DNA of 64,000 nt from Acestrorhynchus altus (GCA_034509495.1 CM067524.1:540654-604653), one strand, 5' to 3'; counted from the stretch's first letter, positions 50,701 through 57,619 are shown. A program made the numbers and translations. The notes: a model not told the origin generated them from the sequence alone.

Positions 50701-51389
50701 AATTGTTTAGAGATCTTTTTAAATCCCTTCTCAGGGGGGCCTATTCAGTATTAGGCAGGTGTTTCTAATGTTATGGCTGGAGTAATATCACATATTGTCT
50801 GTACAAATATTTGTGATTTCACAATTTGGGGCAATTCCACACAAATGTAAAGGATCATACAGCTCTGACCACTGCTGTTTGTTTTTGACAGGTGATCAAG
50901 GCAGGTGTGGAGACGACCTGTAAGTGCCATGGTGTTTCGGGCTCATGTACGGTTCAGACCTGCTGGAGGCAGCTGGCCCCATTCCACGAAATCGGCAAGC
51001 AGCTGAAGCAGCGATACGAGACTTCATTGAAAGTGGGAAGCTCCAGCAACGAGGCCACGGGGGAGGGGGAAGTCCCCAATCCTCGTACCCCTGGACACCA
51101 TCACCAGCTGACCCCTGAGCCCCGGCCCTCGGACCCCATCCCCCGAACCACTGACCTGTTGCACATCGAGGACTCTCCCAACTTCTGCCGACCCAGTGTG
51201 TACTCCGCCGGAACGTCGGCTCGGAAGTGCTATAAAGACAAGAACTGTGAGGCCATCTGCTGTGGGCGTGGACACAACACGCAGAGCCGCACTGTGACGC
51301 GACCCTGCCAGTGCCAGGTGCGCTGGTGCTGCTACGTGGAGTGCAAGCAATGCACCCAGAAGGAGGAAGTGTACACATGCAAGGGGTAA
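20258..51389 (+). CDS. wnt9a: Wnt9a secreted signalling protein (four exons, complete)
   Basis: Join 20258-20349, 45688-45947, 46195-46457 and 50892-51389; 1113 nt, 370 residues plus stop; all three introns are GT-AG. Residues 1-28 form a signal peptide (hydrophobic core about 11-22, likely cleavage after A28 before YFG). The mature part is a full Wnt domain with 24 cysteines. N103 in WNCT is the only N-glycosylation sequon. S221 in CHGVSGSC is the expected palmitoleoylation site (thumb loop). QCQVRWCCYVEC near residues 345-356 is the Frizzled-binding index-finger hairpin. Wnt9a rather than Wnt9b is indicated by the MLDG start, YFGLTG, CRRDPGVAETL and the YTCKG end; human WNT9A is of similar length. 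From family knowledge, the protein is lipidated by Porcupine, exported by Wntless and signals through Frizzled/Lrp receptors. In zebrafish, Wnt9a with Fzd9b and Egfr supports early blood stem cells, and Wnt9a also acts in skeletal development. No frameshift or missing key residue was seen. Confidence 0.97.
20350..20700. repeat. Microsatellites at the start of intron 1
   Basis: (TG)n then (GA)n at 20455-20520, a GA/CA-rich purine stretch, and (GA)n at 20657-20695. The open frame through here is compositional and not a gene. Confidence 0.9.
20700..21480. other. Intron 1, Tc1-like trace and 'tctagaacc' words
   Basis: About 20855-20950 reads 'attctaatgctttggggacg', suggesting a decayed Tc1 core (region of VMLWG). 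21080-21160 contains 'cagaagtttatctagaactt' words like the arrays at 23.7 and 24.7 kb. No exon recognised. Confidence 0.4.
21480..22340. promoter_or_regulatory. Repeat-poor intronic island, candidate regulatory element
   Basis: About 0.85 kb with mixed composition, no tandem or mobile-element signature and no plausible exon. It lies 1.1-2.0 kb inside intron 1. It holds a TCAAAG word of the LEF/TCF type near 22035 and a (TTGGCT)n patch near 21995. Candidate conserved non-coding element by absence of repeats only. Confidence 0.25.
23080..23113. repeat. (GA)n microsatellite
   Basis: GA run of about 30 bases. Confidence 0.95.
23700..24225. mobile_element. MITE 3' part interrupted by a minisatellite
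   Basis: 'gccagagagtcctattctat' and 'tggcaatacc' at 23710-23740, and 'cattagaaggggtgtccaca' with 'tacttttgtccatac' at 24178-24215, are consecutive parts of the 'gggacacctg' MITE family. Between them lies about 400 bases of a degenerate array with 'catctagtacatccagaagg' and 'caagtgacattttatgctta' words. Confidence 0.65.
24495..24528. repeat. (TG)n microsatellite
   Basis: TG run of about 33 bases; a poly-C run follows at 24607-24620. Confidence 0.95.
24680..25045. repeat. Second block of the 'ctagaacctcc' degenerate minisatellite
   Basis: Same words as the array at 23.75-24.15 kb ('tctagaaccttcccaaggat', 'tcaaatgacattttactac', 'tctagtacactcagaagg'), period roughly 80-100 bp. The two blocks are separated by about 0.45 kb of unique sequence. 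Confidence 0.7.
25740..25850. mobile_element. MITE fragment
   Basis: 'attaatatggagctggtccc' and 'cctttgcagctctgacagc', followed by 'gtgtccccatactttcgtcc', are typical interior and terminal pieces of fish MITEs. Truncated. Confidence 0.55.
25960..26160. repeat. 'accagcttgaccatg'-type dispersed repeat
   Basis: 'gaacaagctggacaaccagt', 'gaccatgctagtcaac' and 'accaaggtggtcaagc' alternate in both orientations. The same word set occurs at 54.67-55.17 kb, including the lead sequence GGTTATGTTTTTGTTTGAGT versus GGTATGTTTTTATTTAAGT. Confidence 0.65.
26160..26420. repeat. ~65-75-bp tandem repeat, 'tccagtgctaattggtggga'
   Basis: Four loose copies. A second block of the same unit lies at 28245-28455, so the unit occurs at two sites in intron 1. 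Confidence 0.8.
26510..27115. promoter_or_regulatory. GC-richer repeat-poor intronic island
   Basis: Contains CCGGGCGCGAGAGCAAGCG, GGCACGCCCGGGTCTGCCGG and GGGCGGGTGGCGCCCGGAGG, unlike the surrounding AT-rich DNA. RUNX-like TGTGGTTT occurs at 27036 and its reverse complement AACCACA-like words nearby. No plausible spliced exon seen. Possible conserved non-coding or alternative-promoter region; unproven. Confidence 0.25.
27215..27620. repeat. 'catagcaaccacatggaata' degenerate repeat
   Basis: Repeated words CATAGCAACTGCTTAGCAAC and ACCATAGAAACCACATGGAA. The reverse complement (GTTGCTATGGTGTTGCTAAG) forms the array at 35.23-35.64 kb, and another + block lies at 43.64-43.85 kb. Confidence 0.8.
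28245..28460. repeat. 'tccagtgctaattggtg' tandem repeat, second block
   Basis: Three to four ~65-bp copies of the unit also present at 26.2-26.4 kb. Confidence 0.8.
28662..28719. repeat. (CA)n microsatellite
   Basis: Uninterrupted CA run of about 58 bases. Confidence 0.98.
28820..29410. repeat. ~57-bp tandem repeat
   Basis: The unit contains TGTATTGATCAGACAGGTGA and GATATCTAGAGCTGATATG. About six regular copies lie at 29050-29400, with diverged copies to the left. Confidence 0.9.
29599..29811. repeat. (TG)n and (CA)n microsatellites
   Basis: (TG)n at 29599-29663 and (CA)n at 29740-29811 face each other across about 75 bases, forming an inverted pair. Confidence 0.97.
29945..31262. repeat. 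33-bp palindrome-rich minisatellite
   Basis: From about 30420 to 30890 the 33-bp unit is almost perfect (starts GTATACTGTAGTCTGTAGTA). Flanking parts are variants in which GTACTGTAGCTGTACTGTAG replaces part of the unit. Each unit contains the palindrome AGTATACT and the hairpin AGTATTGTAATACT. About 35-40 units in all. Confidence 0.95.
31603..31657. repeat. (GA)n microsatellite
   Basis: Uninterrupted GA run. Confidence 0.97.
31868..32115 (+). mobile_element. MITE of the 'gggacacctg' family
   Basis: Starts CATATGGACAAAAGTATTGG GACACCTG. The interior 'ggatggagctccatcattcc' and 'agagaacacaacagttccac' is shared with copies at 36.07 kb (+) and 2.7 kb (-). The 3' part is missing. Confidence 0.8.
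32160..32835 (+). mobile_element. Tc1-like remnant, family A (copy 4)
   Basis: Contains 'tgcaatggtgtcataccaga', the FQQDGARPHTAA region (second acidic residue) and the SSPDLSLIEN region (third), then the same 3' tail as copies 1 and 2. It carries a stop just after IEN and a frameshift near 32655, so it is dead. It extends about 200 bases further 5' than the matching part of copy 1. Confidence 0.82.
32840..33350. other. Gene-free intron stretch
   Basis: No exon or repeat family recognised. Confidence 0.4.
33355..33690. repeat. Degenerate ~45-55-bp repeat ('gggttcagacagaaccac')
   Basis: Six or seven loose units of TTGGGTTCAGACAGAACCAC with GGGCTACAG or GGGCCACAG spacers. The open frame 33179-33544 crosses it and has no domain. 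Confidence 0.75.
34330..34590 (+). mobile_element. Tc1-like remnant, family B (copy 2, N-terminal part)
   Basis: Encodes QLSDAFRKKIVDADESGNGS, then EISRSTLRKIIYNWRTFKTT and KFSPRAD: the helix-turn-helix region and GRPS-type linker of a Tc1 transposase. Two short internal deletions. The catalytic domain is absent. Confidence 0.88.
34964..35026. repeat. (TG)n-(AG)n microsatellite
   Basis: TG run with one TATG interruption followed by a short AG run. Confidence 0.97.
35230..35640. repeat. 'ggttgctatggtgttgctaa' repeat
   Basis: Repeated words GGTTTCTATGGTGTTGCTAA and TGGTTGCTATGGTAT; the reverse complement of the 27.2-27.6 kb repeat. Confidence 0.85.
35655..35701. repeat. (CA)n microsatellite
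   Basis: Uninterrupted CA run of about 47 bases. Confidence 0.98.
36068..36395 (+). mobile_element. MITE of the 'gggacacctg' family
   Basis: Longest + copy in the window: CAAAAGTATTGGGACACCTG, then 'ttctggagcattgctgtgaa', 'tactggatggagctccatta' and 'agttccactgctccacagcc'. The 3' terminus is lost. No coding capacity. Confidence 0.85.
36655..36910. repeat. 66-bp tandem repeat, about 3.8 copies
   Basis: Unit contains AAACTGCACCCACTCACTGC and GCAGCTCCTTCTCCAGCTCC. 66 is a multiple of three, so an open frame (36491-37006) runs through it. No domain, so not called as a gene. Confidence 0.95.
37700..38205. repeat. ~260-bp diverged tandem duplication
   Basis: Unit 1 (about 37706-37960) and unit 2 (about 37970-38205) share 'gggatggagttggtggaac', 'cagggattttagcaccac', 'gtgatgtcacacggtcttct', 'ctggcctaccttgttcatg' and 'gagccttggggaacaccaca' with scattered changes. 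Confidence 0.85.
38577..39292 (+). mobile_element. Internally deleted Tc1/mariner element with both terminal repeats, family D
   Basis: Left end ACCAATCAGCCATAGTATT and right end AATATTATGGCTGATTGGT are near-perfect inverted repeats. 38913-39120 encodes a decayed transposase N-terminus (MDKRNNLRHFDKNQTV...HLQDQTGIVGSCWYVVVST), and about 39185-39260 holds the C-terminal tail ('acaggtcagagctgttttct', 'acagtattaggcaagtggta'). The catalytic core is missing. A second, AT-rich insert at 38612-38760 (GGGCTGGGCAATATATCATA) looks like another MITE fragment inside the left end. Confidence 0.85.
39440..39900 (+). promoter_or_regulatory. TATA-containing GC-richer island in intron 1
   Basis: GGGCTATAAATACAGG puts a good TATA box at 39655-39660. 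It follows CCCCGCGGCACTCTGGG and precedes about 200 bases of repeat-poor sequence. An ATG at about 39749 opens only a few codons. Possible alternative promoter or enhancer promoter for wnt9a or a non-coding transcript; sequence evidence only. Confidence 0.25.
40078..40420. mobile_element. 'cagcactgcagtcacactga' dispersed element, copy 2
   Basis: Shares 'tttcaccctgatcttcaatg', 'attctcagcactgcagtcac', 'tgacgtggtggtggtgtgtt', 'ggtacgagtggatcagacac' and 'caccttgtagatgtaaa' with 48.74-49.16 kb. Non-coding, truncated at both ends. Confidence 0.8.
40430..40875. repeat. Diverged direct duplication of ~75-90 bp
   Basis: 40453-40530 and 40788-40860 share 'ggtttatctggatgattgaa', 'cagtgggaaacgtgctggg' and 'gacatgtctact' as diverged copies about 335 bp apart. 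'agaacagagccttgtggaac' also links this locus to the duplication at 37.7-38.2 kb. Confidence 0.65.
40880..43640. other. Gene-free intron stretch
   Basis: Mostly unique-looking sequence. 43355-43395 is a (GGTGTCTCC)n patch and 41101-41135 a short (TG)n. No exon recognised. Confidence 0.4.
43640..43850. repeat. 'atagcaaccaccta' repeat, third block
   Basis: Words ACACCATAGCAACC and ATAGCAACTACCTAAAATAC match the family at 27.2 kb. Confidence 0.7.
44040..44640. promoter_or_regulatory. Repeat-poor GC-richer island 1.0-1.6 kb before exon 2
   Basis: Six hundred bases free of tandem or mobile-element signatures, with CpG-containing segments (GCCGGCCGCGCGCTGG at 44315, GCGCGACTGCGCCGTG at 44584) and E-box-like CAGCTG words. 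The composition stands out from flanking intron. Candidate conserved regulatory element; no plausible exon. Confidence 0.3.
44745..45037 (-). mobile_element. MITE of the 'gggacacctg' family, minus strand
   Basis: Reads in reverse: end 'caggtgtgccagtacttttg', then 'tccctggacagtagagac', 'caaatcctgacagcagtg' and 'acatcctgacctcat', the mirror of the copies at 36.07 and 47.94 kb. Confidence 0.8.
45688..45947 (+). CDS. wnt9a: wnt9a coding exon 2
   Basis: Encodes residues 31-117 plus the first base of codon 118. The acceptor is TGTTTCAG|GCTGACGG and the donor AGAG|GTGAGG. It carries C59, C72, C93 and C104, the conserved CRRDPGVAETL stretch and the N-glycosylation sequon in RWNCTLEG. It follows a 25.3-kb intron and precedes a short 247-bp intron. 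Confidence 0.97.
46195..46457 (+). CDS. wnt9a: wnt9a coding exon 3
   Basis: Encodes residues 118-205. The acceptor is ATTTCACAG|GGTTTAAA and the donor ATGAAG|GTGGGT, phase 0. It holds the typical Wnt stretch FKETAFLYAISSAGLTHAMA, the ACSAGRMERCTC cysteine cluster and WQWGGCGDN. Similarity to Wnt9a is high throughout. Confidence 0.97.
46485..46665. repeat. ~80-bp direct duplication at the start of intron 3
   Basis: Two copies of a segment with 'tgtggatcatatgaacatta' and 'tatagagcgccccctac', beginning about 30 bases after the exon-3 donor. Confidence 0.92.
47420..47818. repeat. 29-bp minisatellite, about 14 copies
   Basis: Unit contains TTCAGCCTACAGCAGTTTAA followed by CCCCACCCA or CTCCACCCC. 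Located in intron 3. Confidence 0.96.
47935..48175 (+). mobile_element. MITE of the 'gggacacctg' family, truncated
   Basis: 'ataaaagtattgggacacac', 'tcctgcttttgttggagtaa', 'gtctctattgtccaggga' and 'ttgctgtgaggatttgattg' identify the 5' half of the family. The 3' half is absent. Confidence 0.82.
48738..49162. mobile_element. 'atcagccacaacattatgac' TIR element
   Basis: Left end CTGATCAGCCACAACATTAT followed by GACCACC. The interior matches 40.08-40.42 kb and adds 'tctagaccttcatcagtgct'. No coding remnant; the right inverted end is not found. Confidence 0.8.
49165..50205. other. Gene-free intron 3 stretch
   Basis: Unique-looking, no exon or repeat family recognised. Confidence 0.4.
50210..50740 (-). 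mobile_element. Tc1-like remnant, family B (copy 3)
   Basis: Minus strand; parallel to 10.7-11.4 kb: 'cttccaccaccatgcttcac' (catalytic core), 'ttccagaagtcctgctcttt', 'cttgggctgaatttgctagg' and 'agttgttctaaatgttctcc'. It contains several deletions and ends about 150 bases before exon 4. Confidence 0.83.
50740..50786 (+). mobile_element. Right-end fragment of Tc1/mariner family D
   Basis: 'cagtattaggcaggtgtttc' and 'taatgttatggctgg' match the right end of the element at 38.6-39.3 kb. It abuts the family B remnant, so one may have inserted into the other. It lies about 100 bases from the exon 4 acceptor. Confidence 0.7.
50892..51389 (+). CDS. wnt9a: wnt9a coding exon 4 and stop
   Basis: Encodes residues 206-370 and the TAA stop at 51387-51389. 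The acceptor is TTTTTGACAG|GTGATC. It begins with VIKAGVETTCKCHGVSGSC (acylation hairpin). A variable Pro/His/Thr-rich linker follows (about residues 254-297, including HHH), then the cysteine-rich C-terminal domain ending in EEVYTCKG. The linker is probably disordered and differs from mammalian Wnt9a, which is normal for this family. Confidence 0.97.
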   Translation: MIKAGVETTCKCHGVSGSCTVQTCWRQLAPFHEIGKQLKQRYETSLKVGSSSNEATGEGEVPNPRTPGHHHQLTPEPRPSDPIPRTTDLLHIEDSPNFCRPSVYSAGTSARKCYKDKNCEAICCGRGHNTQSRTVTRPCQCQVRWCCYVECKQCTQKEEVYTCKG

Positions 51390-51480
51390 ATGAACAAACA
51401 ACAACAAAGCAACAACAAGATCACATCCCTACCCTGTTCTCCCTGTGACCCCTAGAACTAGACTGAGAATGGGGTGGAAA

Positions 51481-51860
51481 GAGGAGGTCTACACCGTTAA
51501 GGGTAAACAATAACAGCTTCACCTATAGCGACCCCATGGCAAACAGTAACCATTGGCATCCATACTAGGGGTCTCTGAGCCTGGGGTACACAAGAAGGGG
51601 TAAATATGGGGGAGTAAAAGAAAGAAAGAAACAAAACTAAGAACTGAGTAGAGAAAGCTGCAAGGTGTAAAAGGATTAAAAAGTGGGATTTGATCCCACC
51701 CATTGTAACAAATCCAAACTAAAGGGTCTTCAAGACTGCAAGTAGGCTACAGAAAAATCTGCACCTGCAAGGGTGAGAAAATTGTAAAACAAGAGGCAAA
51801 TGTGACAGTACTTCTATGTGGAATAGAAGCAGTCCATACCTTCCAGAGGCAAAAACAACA
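51481..51860 (+). pseudogene. Possible decayed echoes of the exon-4 coding end
   Basis: Four short stretches after the stop resemble the last 30-80 bases of exon 4. 51481-51510 reads EEVYTVKG then no stop, compared with EEVYTCKG. 51583-51610 resembles GTACACATGCAAGGGGTAAATG. 51734-51776 ends ICTCKG then a TGA-containing context. 51803-51850 reads FYVE-stop-KQS, compared with CYVECKQC. Each is only partly similar, so chance cannot be excluded by eye. Confidence 0.35.
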
Positions 51861-52194
51861 GGAAAGACCCCCTGTAACTGTAACCACACCAAGGGTCACC
51901 AGAGAGTGGGCAAGAATATGGAGGTTATGCAGTAGGGGTGAGCACATTATTCCCAAAAGAGGATTGTTTTGTAATAACTCATTGAATATCCAGTTTGATG
52001 GGAAAAGATCCAGGGCACCTTCAGACATTCTCTGCATTCCTAAAAATAAAGGTGCCAAAAAGGGTTCTTGGAGCAATGCCGTAGAACAACCACTTCTTAA
52101 AGTTTAAGGAAATTAAAAGGTCCTGTACTGAGTGTGCAGGATTTGTCCAAGGATCATATACCCAAGCCAAGAACCCTTTAACAACTTTATTTTT

Positions 52195-52660
52195 ATGAGT
52201 GTGGAAACTCCAACAGTTTAGAGGTGGATCTCCATCAGTTTAGAAGTGAAGCTCTATTTGTCTAAAGGTGAAACTCCATCACTTTAGAGGTGGAGCTCAA
52301 TCAGTCTAGATGTGACATTTTATCTGTCTAGAAGAAGAGCTCCATTGAGCTCATTGAGGTTGAGATTCCACCACTCTAGAATAAGTAGAGGATGAAAAAA
52401 TCTGAAGCTCCATCATTCTAGAGGTGAAACTCAATCAGTCTAAAGGTGGAGCTCCATAAGTATAGAGGGGAGGTTCCATCAGTCTAGAGGTAATGCTCCA
52501 TCATTCTCGAGGTGAAGTTCCATCAGTATTGAGGTGAAGCTCAATCAGTTTAAAGGTGGAGCTCCATCAGTCTAGAGGTGGAGGTCCATCATTCTAAAGG
52601 TGGAGCTCCATCATTCTAAGGATGGAGCTCCATCAGTGTAAAGGTGAAGCTCCATCAAAA
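52195..52660. repeat. ~22-24-bp degenerate tandem repeat ('ctccatcagtctagaggtgg')
   Basis: About twenty imperfect units such as GCTCCATCAGTCTAGAGGTG, about 0.8 kb after the wnt9a stop. If the 3' UTR is long this array is transcribed. Confidence 0.9.
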
Positions 52661-52764
52661 ATATAAATATAAATCACTCAGTCACGAGCACAGATCCAGC
52701 CCAGGATCTAGAACATAAGAGCGTTGTTTAGAAGCAGCTCATTCTGTACTTCTCAAAGACCTAC

Positions 52765-52788
52765 TTCTATGTGTGTGTGTATGTGTGT

Positions 52789-52819
<31 letters not shown>

Positions 52820-52993
52820 ACAGAGCTATTTCTAACAGAGTTCAGAACTAGCATTATATAAATGAACCGACAGGGGTGTCAGATTTGTTCTATAAGCACA
52901 TATATTCTACACCCACACAAAAGTGTGAGTATGCATTATGTACATAGATTAAATTGTATTATAGTTATTTTATATATATATATATATATATCT
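52765..52993. repeat. (TG)n and (TA)n microsatellites
   Basis: (TG)n with TATG interruptions at 52769-52819; (TA)n at 52971-52991. Confidence 0.95.
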
Positions 52994-53470
52994 TCACACC
53001 ACTTATTGTAATGTAAAAATAACCACTAATCGCACAAATGCGCTGTTATTTGTGTGTTCTTGTTGACCTTTTAAAGACTGTCTCTTTAAATTCCCTTAGA
53101 CACGGCCCTCGCTGAAGCAGAGACTCGTTCACGCGTCAGGCTTTTTTCATTTTATATGTGGAGTTACTTATGCAGCTTTGAGGACTGGTCGTACACGAGG
53201 AAAGAACTACATTCGTTTCCTGTATCCATTTTTTCTTTCTTCGGCTCGATTTCCGGTGATAGCCTTTACCAGTCGATTTTCAGCCTTTAATGAACTCTTA
53301 GAGATGACTGTTCAGGGAACCAGTTGAACCACTACGGCCTTTTCTGTACAGGACGAGGAGAACCCTCTGGAACATTATTAAATATCCACAGACTCGTTGC
53401 TTCAGCAGCAATCCGAACGTTGCGACGGTTCACAGCCAAACACGCACTGTTGTAAGATTACTTTACTCAA

Positions 53471-54017
53471 GGGATGGGCGATATGGCGATTATCACAATA
53501 CATTCTGTCGCAGTACTCTTCTCTAAACCTGTGATGGGTGTCGTTAGTATGCACATTGATTTGAGGATTGCACAATCAAACCCTGGATCAGGCTGCTTTC
53601 CATGGACAGATGGAGTTACTCATATTACAGAGGAGATCAGAGTAGCGTTGGGAGTCTTACCCAAGGACTTTTATTGATTAGCACAGCATAGTTGCCCAGA
53701 CTGGGAATCAAACCTCAGTTTCCCACATGGTGTGGTGGTTCGTTGGTGGTGCACCACAGTCACTTTACTGGACATTACCTTCACTTCACAGCTGTACGCT
53801 GTAGGTAACTCCAGATAATGACCAGGCATATACAGCCTGGAAAAACAACTTGTATACAGCAACAACATCATGATGTCATCTTGCTATAATAATTTAATCT
53901 TTCATAAATTCTTAATTTCAACTAAACCCAAATCGTGGTGCCATTACTTTCATAAGTTACATTTCCCGATTAAACATCGGGTATCGATTTTTTTTTTTTG
54001 CCATATCGCCCAGCTCT
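53471..54017. mobile_element. MITE with 'gggcgatatggc' inverted ends and a nested tRNA-SINE
   Basis: Left GGGATGGGCGATATGGC and right GCCATATCGCCCAGCTCT are inverted repeats. The inside 53575-53800 reads, in reverse, as a tRNA-like segment: 'ccatgtgggaaactgagg' then TTTGATTCCCAGTCTGGGCA, a B-box match. So a SINE inserted in a non-autonomous DNA element. Confidence 0.75.
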
Positions 54018-54659
54018 ACTTTACTCTCTGTGACTTTAACTTGCTTGTCTTCTTCAAGGCCAAAACGACTTCAGCTAAAGAAACCCAACATGGGCTAGAG
54101 CACAAAATATGAGCCGCAGAATAAAAGAGACGTTTCCTAATGTCGATATTCACGACTTTTCTTATTTGTAAGAAATAAATTAACTGTTTTCATTCGCTAC
54201 GGCATGTCACATTTTTAACTAAAGACGTTTTCGTTAAACTCAAATGGTTTTGAAAACTAATCAAAGCTTTTGTGTAAGCTGCTGGCTTTCCTTTAAAATA
54301 TATACTTGATTAACGATTTAAAAAATGTAATAAGTGAATTGATCCTGGATGCAGTTGATCAGCTGAGAGGTGCTTCTTAAGATACACCGGGGGATGCTAT
54401 GATAATATTGCTAAAAAGCAAACAAACACTGGATGACCATCAAATCTCCAATTGTTCAAAAAATTATTCGAATGATAAAGTTGGAGCTACATTATCATCC
54501 TCATAACATCCTGTAGACAAGATCCTGTCTGTGTTTACTGACTAAAGTCAGTCTCACCATGTTCTAAACCACATCAAATTACCACCTAATGAAGATCTGG
54601 AGGAGCTCTGAGAGATGAATAGTCCAGTGTTTAGGAGTGTTAGCCTTCTCCATCATGGA

Positions 54660-55172
54660 GTAAACTAAAGCTCATAGCAAACATCTCTGTTGGTCAAGCT
54701 GGTTAAGATGGTTGACCAGATTAGCTCTCAAACAGCACAGGGTATGTTTTTATTTAAGTTTGATGGTTTAGCTGGTCTACAACCATGATCAACCTGACCA
54801 AGCTAGACAACCAGTATAACCAAGCTTGACCATGCGATCACTATGACACTTTTGGGTCAAATATGGGCCACGTTTGGCACTTACTGCTCAGATATGGGCT
54901 ACATTTGGGCTAAACATTCATTGCTGTTAGGGGTATCATCTAGGATTCCGAACTTAACTAACCCCGAACCTTGTAGCATCAACTCCCACCCCTGACCACC
55001 TCAATCCAGGGCAGGGCAGGGGGACCCCTCTCCATTTGAGGGAATGAAAATGACTGCCGAGCTGCTCATGACCCTTCTCTCCTCGAAGACCAGCTTTCAA
55101 CCACCTTGTCCATCAAACACCAGCTTAGACCATCTGAAACCAGCTGAATTTTTCAGCAGGGACATCTTGGCT
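54660..55172. mobile_element. 'accagcttgaccat ... tttcagcagggac' element
   Basis: Starts with 'ttggtcaagctggttaagat', ends 'accagctgaatttttcagca' GGGAC. The ends are recurring in fish genomes and the interior shares words with 25.96-26.16 kb. The middle (54850-55070) is unrelated. Confidence 0.55.
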
Positions 55173-55759
55173 GATTGACTAAATCCAGGAAGATGAATGG
55201 TTTGAGATGGTTCGTGATGGTTTGAGATTCGTGGAAATGTTCCTTTAATATCTGTGGATTTGTCGTCACCCACAGCCGATTTCAGCAGCTTAGATTACTA
55301 TTGTTTCTGGCGAGGTTTTAGTTTTCGTTATTCCGTAAGACTACTACTCTCCACCAGATCTAACTCAACCTAAATCCCGTTAACTCAGCGGCTGCACACA
55401 TTTGATCATCTCCGATCACTGACCTCCGTCAGACACTAGACACAGTGTAAATACAAATGCTATAGATATATATGACACATGAGTGCGCTCTATATAAATA
55501 TATAGATATATATAACATATTTGAATTGTCTTGGATGAGTTTGATTGAAACTACTGAATGAGGGACCCAAAATTAGCGAAATGGCACCGTTCACGCACTG
55601 AAGCTCCGACGCGTTCCCAATAAGTATTTAAGTCGTGTATTTATGATTATATATCTCACAAGTGTTTTTCCAATGTAAATAGTTATGGTTATGATCCTGT
55701 GGCGAGTCCCGAGAGAGTTTTCAGTTTTCAGTGCTGACATCAGCGCAAACCAGCAGAAC

Positions 55760-56095
55760 CATAACAGGATAGCTGAAGAGCTGCATTAGCATTGGCATAT
55801 TAGCATAAGCACATTAGCATAACTGTGTTAGCTTCCATACTTTTTTTGATGCTTGTGTGCAAAATCACTCCTCGAAACGGTTTTGAAGGCAGGAGCCTCT
55901 GAAGTAGAACAAACCCAAGTGGTTGAGAATAACCAACTGTAATAGCAGCAGGCAGAGCTTTAGGAACACATCTCAGAGTGTTGTGTTTGGAGGAAAGGTT
56001 TGCATTTCTTTTAAACGAAAATGAAAAAAAAAAACAAAGAAAAAAACAAAACAAAAAAAAAAACAAACAAACAGCCAGCTAGCCTCTAAGGCAGC
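55760..56095. other. A-rich gene-free stretch
   Basis: GCATTAGCATTGGCATATTAGC words at 55780-55830, then poly-A/(AAAC)n at 56020-56075, possibly the tail of the following SINE or an old retroposed insertion. Confidence 0.4.
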
Positions 56096-56104
56096 ATTTT
56101 CTTT

Positions 56105-56312
56105 ACAATTTCATTTATGGTATTTATCGGACACTCTTATCCAGAGGGATTTACAAGGTTGCTTACATGACAGAGTAGTGTTAGGAATCTTTCCCAAAGA
56201 GTCTAATCGGAGTATCACAGTGTAGTTAACCAGACTGGGAATCAAACCCCAGTGTCCCACATGGTGTGGTAGCTCACAGGTTGTGTAATCTTTTGCGCCA
56301 CACTAATTAATG
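56105..56312 (-). mobile_element. tRNA-derived SINE
   Basis: On the minus strand, 'ctaccacaccatgtgggaca' then 'ctggggtttgattcccagtc', with B-box GGTTTGATTCC, followed on the other side by 'ttatccagagggatttacaa', a common fish SINE body. Poly-A/(AAAC)n lies on the left side. Same B-box segment as in 53.6-53.8 kb. Confidence 0.72.
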
Positions 56313-57619
56313 TAGTATATTACGGTACTGTATTATGATAGTATATTATGGTAGTGTACTGTGGTAGTGAATTATGGTAGTGTATTACATTAGTGTACTG
56401 CTTCTTCATTCATGGCCTTAGGAAGGAAATATTTACCCACATCTCGATTCACACAGGACCGATTAGCCTGAGCTTATATTTTTGACTCATTTTACAGGAG
56501 GTAAAATAATCCGGGATTTCACTGATGCGGTAAGGAACAGTCCGGAAAGTTGACTGACATGCATTCAGACCGGACTAATATCACTAAGAACCTCTGGTAA
56601 AAGTGTCTTTACCCGCCTCCCCATGTTAAACGAATCCCGTCCCAACAGAGCTTTAGGAGCTGGTTCGTTTTCTGAGAAATCAAGACCATCGCAAAGAATT
56701 CCTTCAAAACAAACAACAAAATCTCAAACTGATTCACACTTTCATGCAACACAAAGCTCTGCCTACTCATTATTTCAACTGGTATTCTCTGAATCAATAG
56801 TGTTTTTGCTGCCTCAGAGGCGGCTCTGCCTCCAGAACAATTTTGAGCAGTGATTTTACACACAAGCATTTTAATGGTGTCAGGATTGCAGTTTGGTGAA
56901 GAAAAAAAAAAACCTACAGAGCGTTTCTGAGTGAAGGGATGTGTTTTGTATTTTGTGTTTGTATTTATGTCTTTGCGGGGGCTGTCCCCCTACCATTCTC
57001 CACCCCAACCTCCAACCAACCCCTCATCAGATAATGAAAACCTGAACACTCTGTAGTTGTGAGGACACGTCCATTCTCCAGCTAAGCTTGTTAGGTGCAG
57101 CCTTTAGCATTTAGTGTTAGCATTTAGTTGAAACCCACAAACACAGGAATGTGTGTGTGTGTGCATGTGTGTGTGTGTATGTGTGTGTGTGTGTTGCTGG
57201 ATGTTTGTCAACTCTGAACTGAATTCCAGGCAGTTTTGTGAGGAGGACACATGCTAATTAAAGCAGGCTCGGTAGCGTATGCTTAGCCTCTTGCACGCTA
57301 CAAGCTAACCATAATGGCAAAGTGGAGAAATTCCTCAGAACCACAGCAGGGCAACGCAGAGGAACCCACGCCAGCACCCGGCCGCTTTCCGCCCTCCTGC
57401 AGCGAATGCCTGAGGAGAAAAAGAACGTGGCAGGCATTAGCAAAGTTAGCATAGCTGCTACACAATCCCCCAACACCACAGGCTGAACGTTCCACAACAC
57501 GTCCACCACGTCATTGGAGGCCTGGCATCATTGTGGTCATCAGTGGTCCCACGAGTTCCCTCAATCTCTCAATGCGATGTGTAAAAAAAAAATCTATTTT
57601 TTAGGAAAAAACAAAGGAA

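Noticed and set aside
20258..51389. Assignment as Wnt9b instead of Wnt9a
   Set aside because: The start MLDG, CRRDPGVAETL, LENRKAWQWGGCGDN and the final YTCKG fit Wnt9a; Wnt9b differs at these points.
50896..51407. Minus-strand open frames of 127-160 codons
   Set aside because: Shadows of wnt9a exon 4, whose high GC keeps the opposite strand open.
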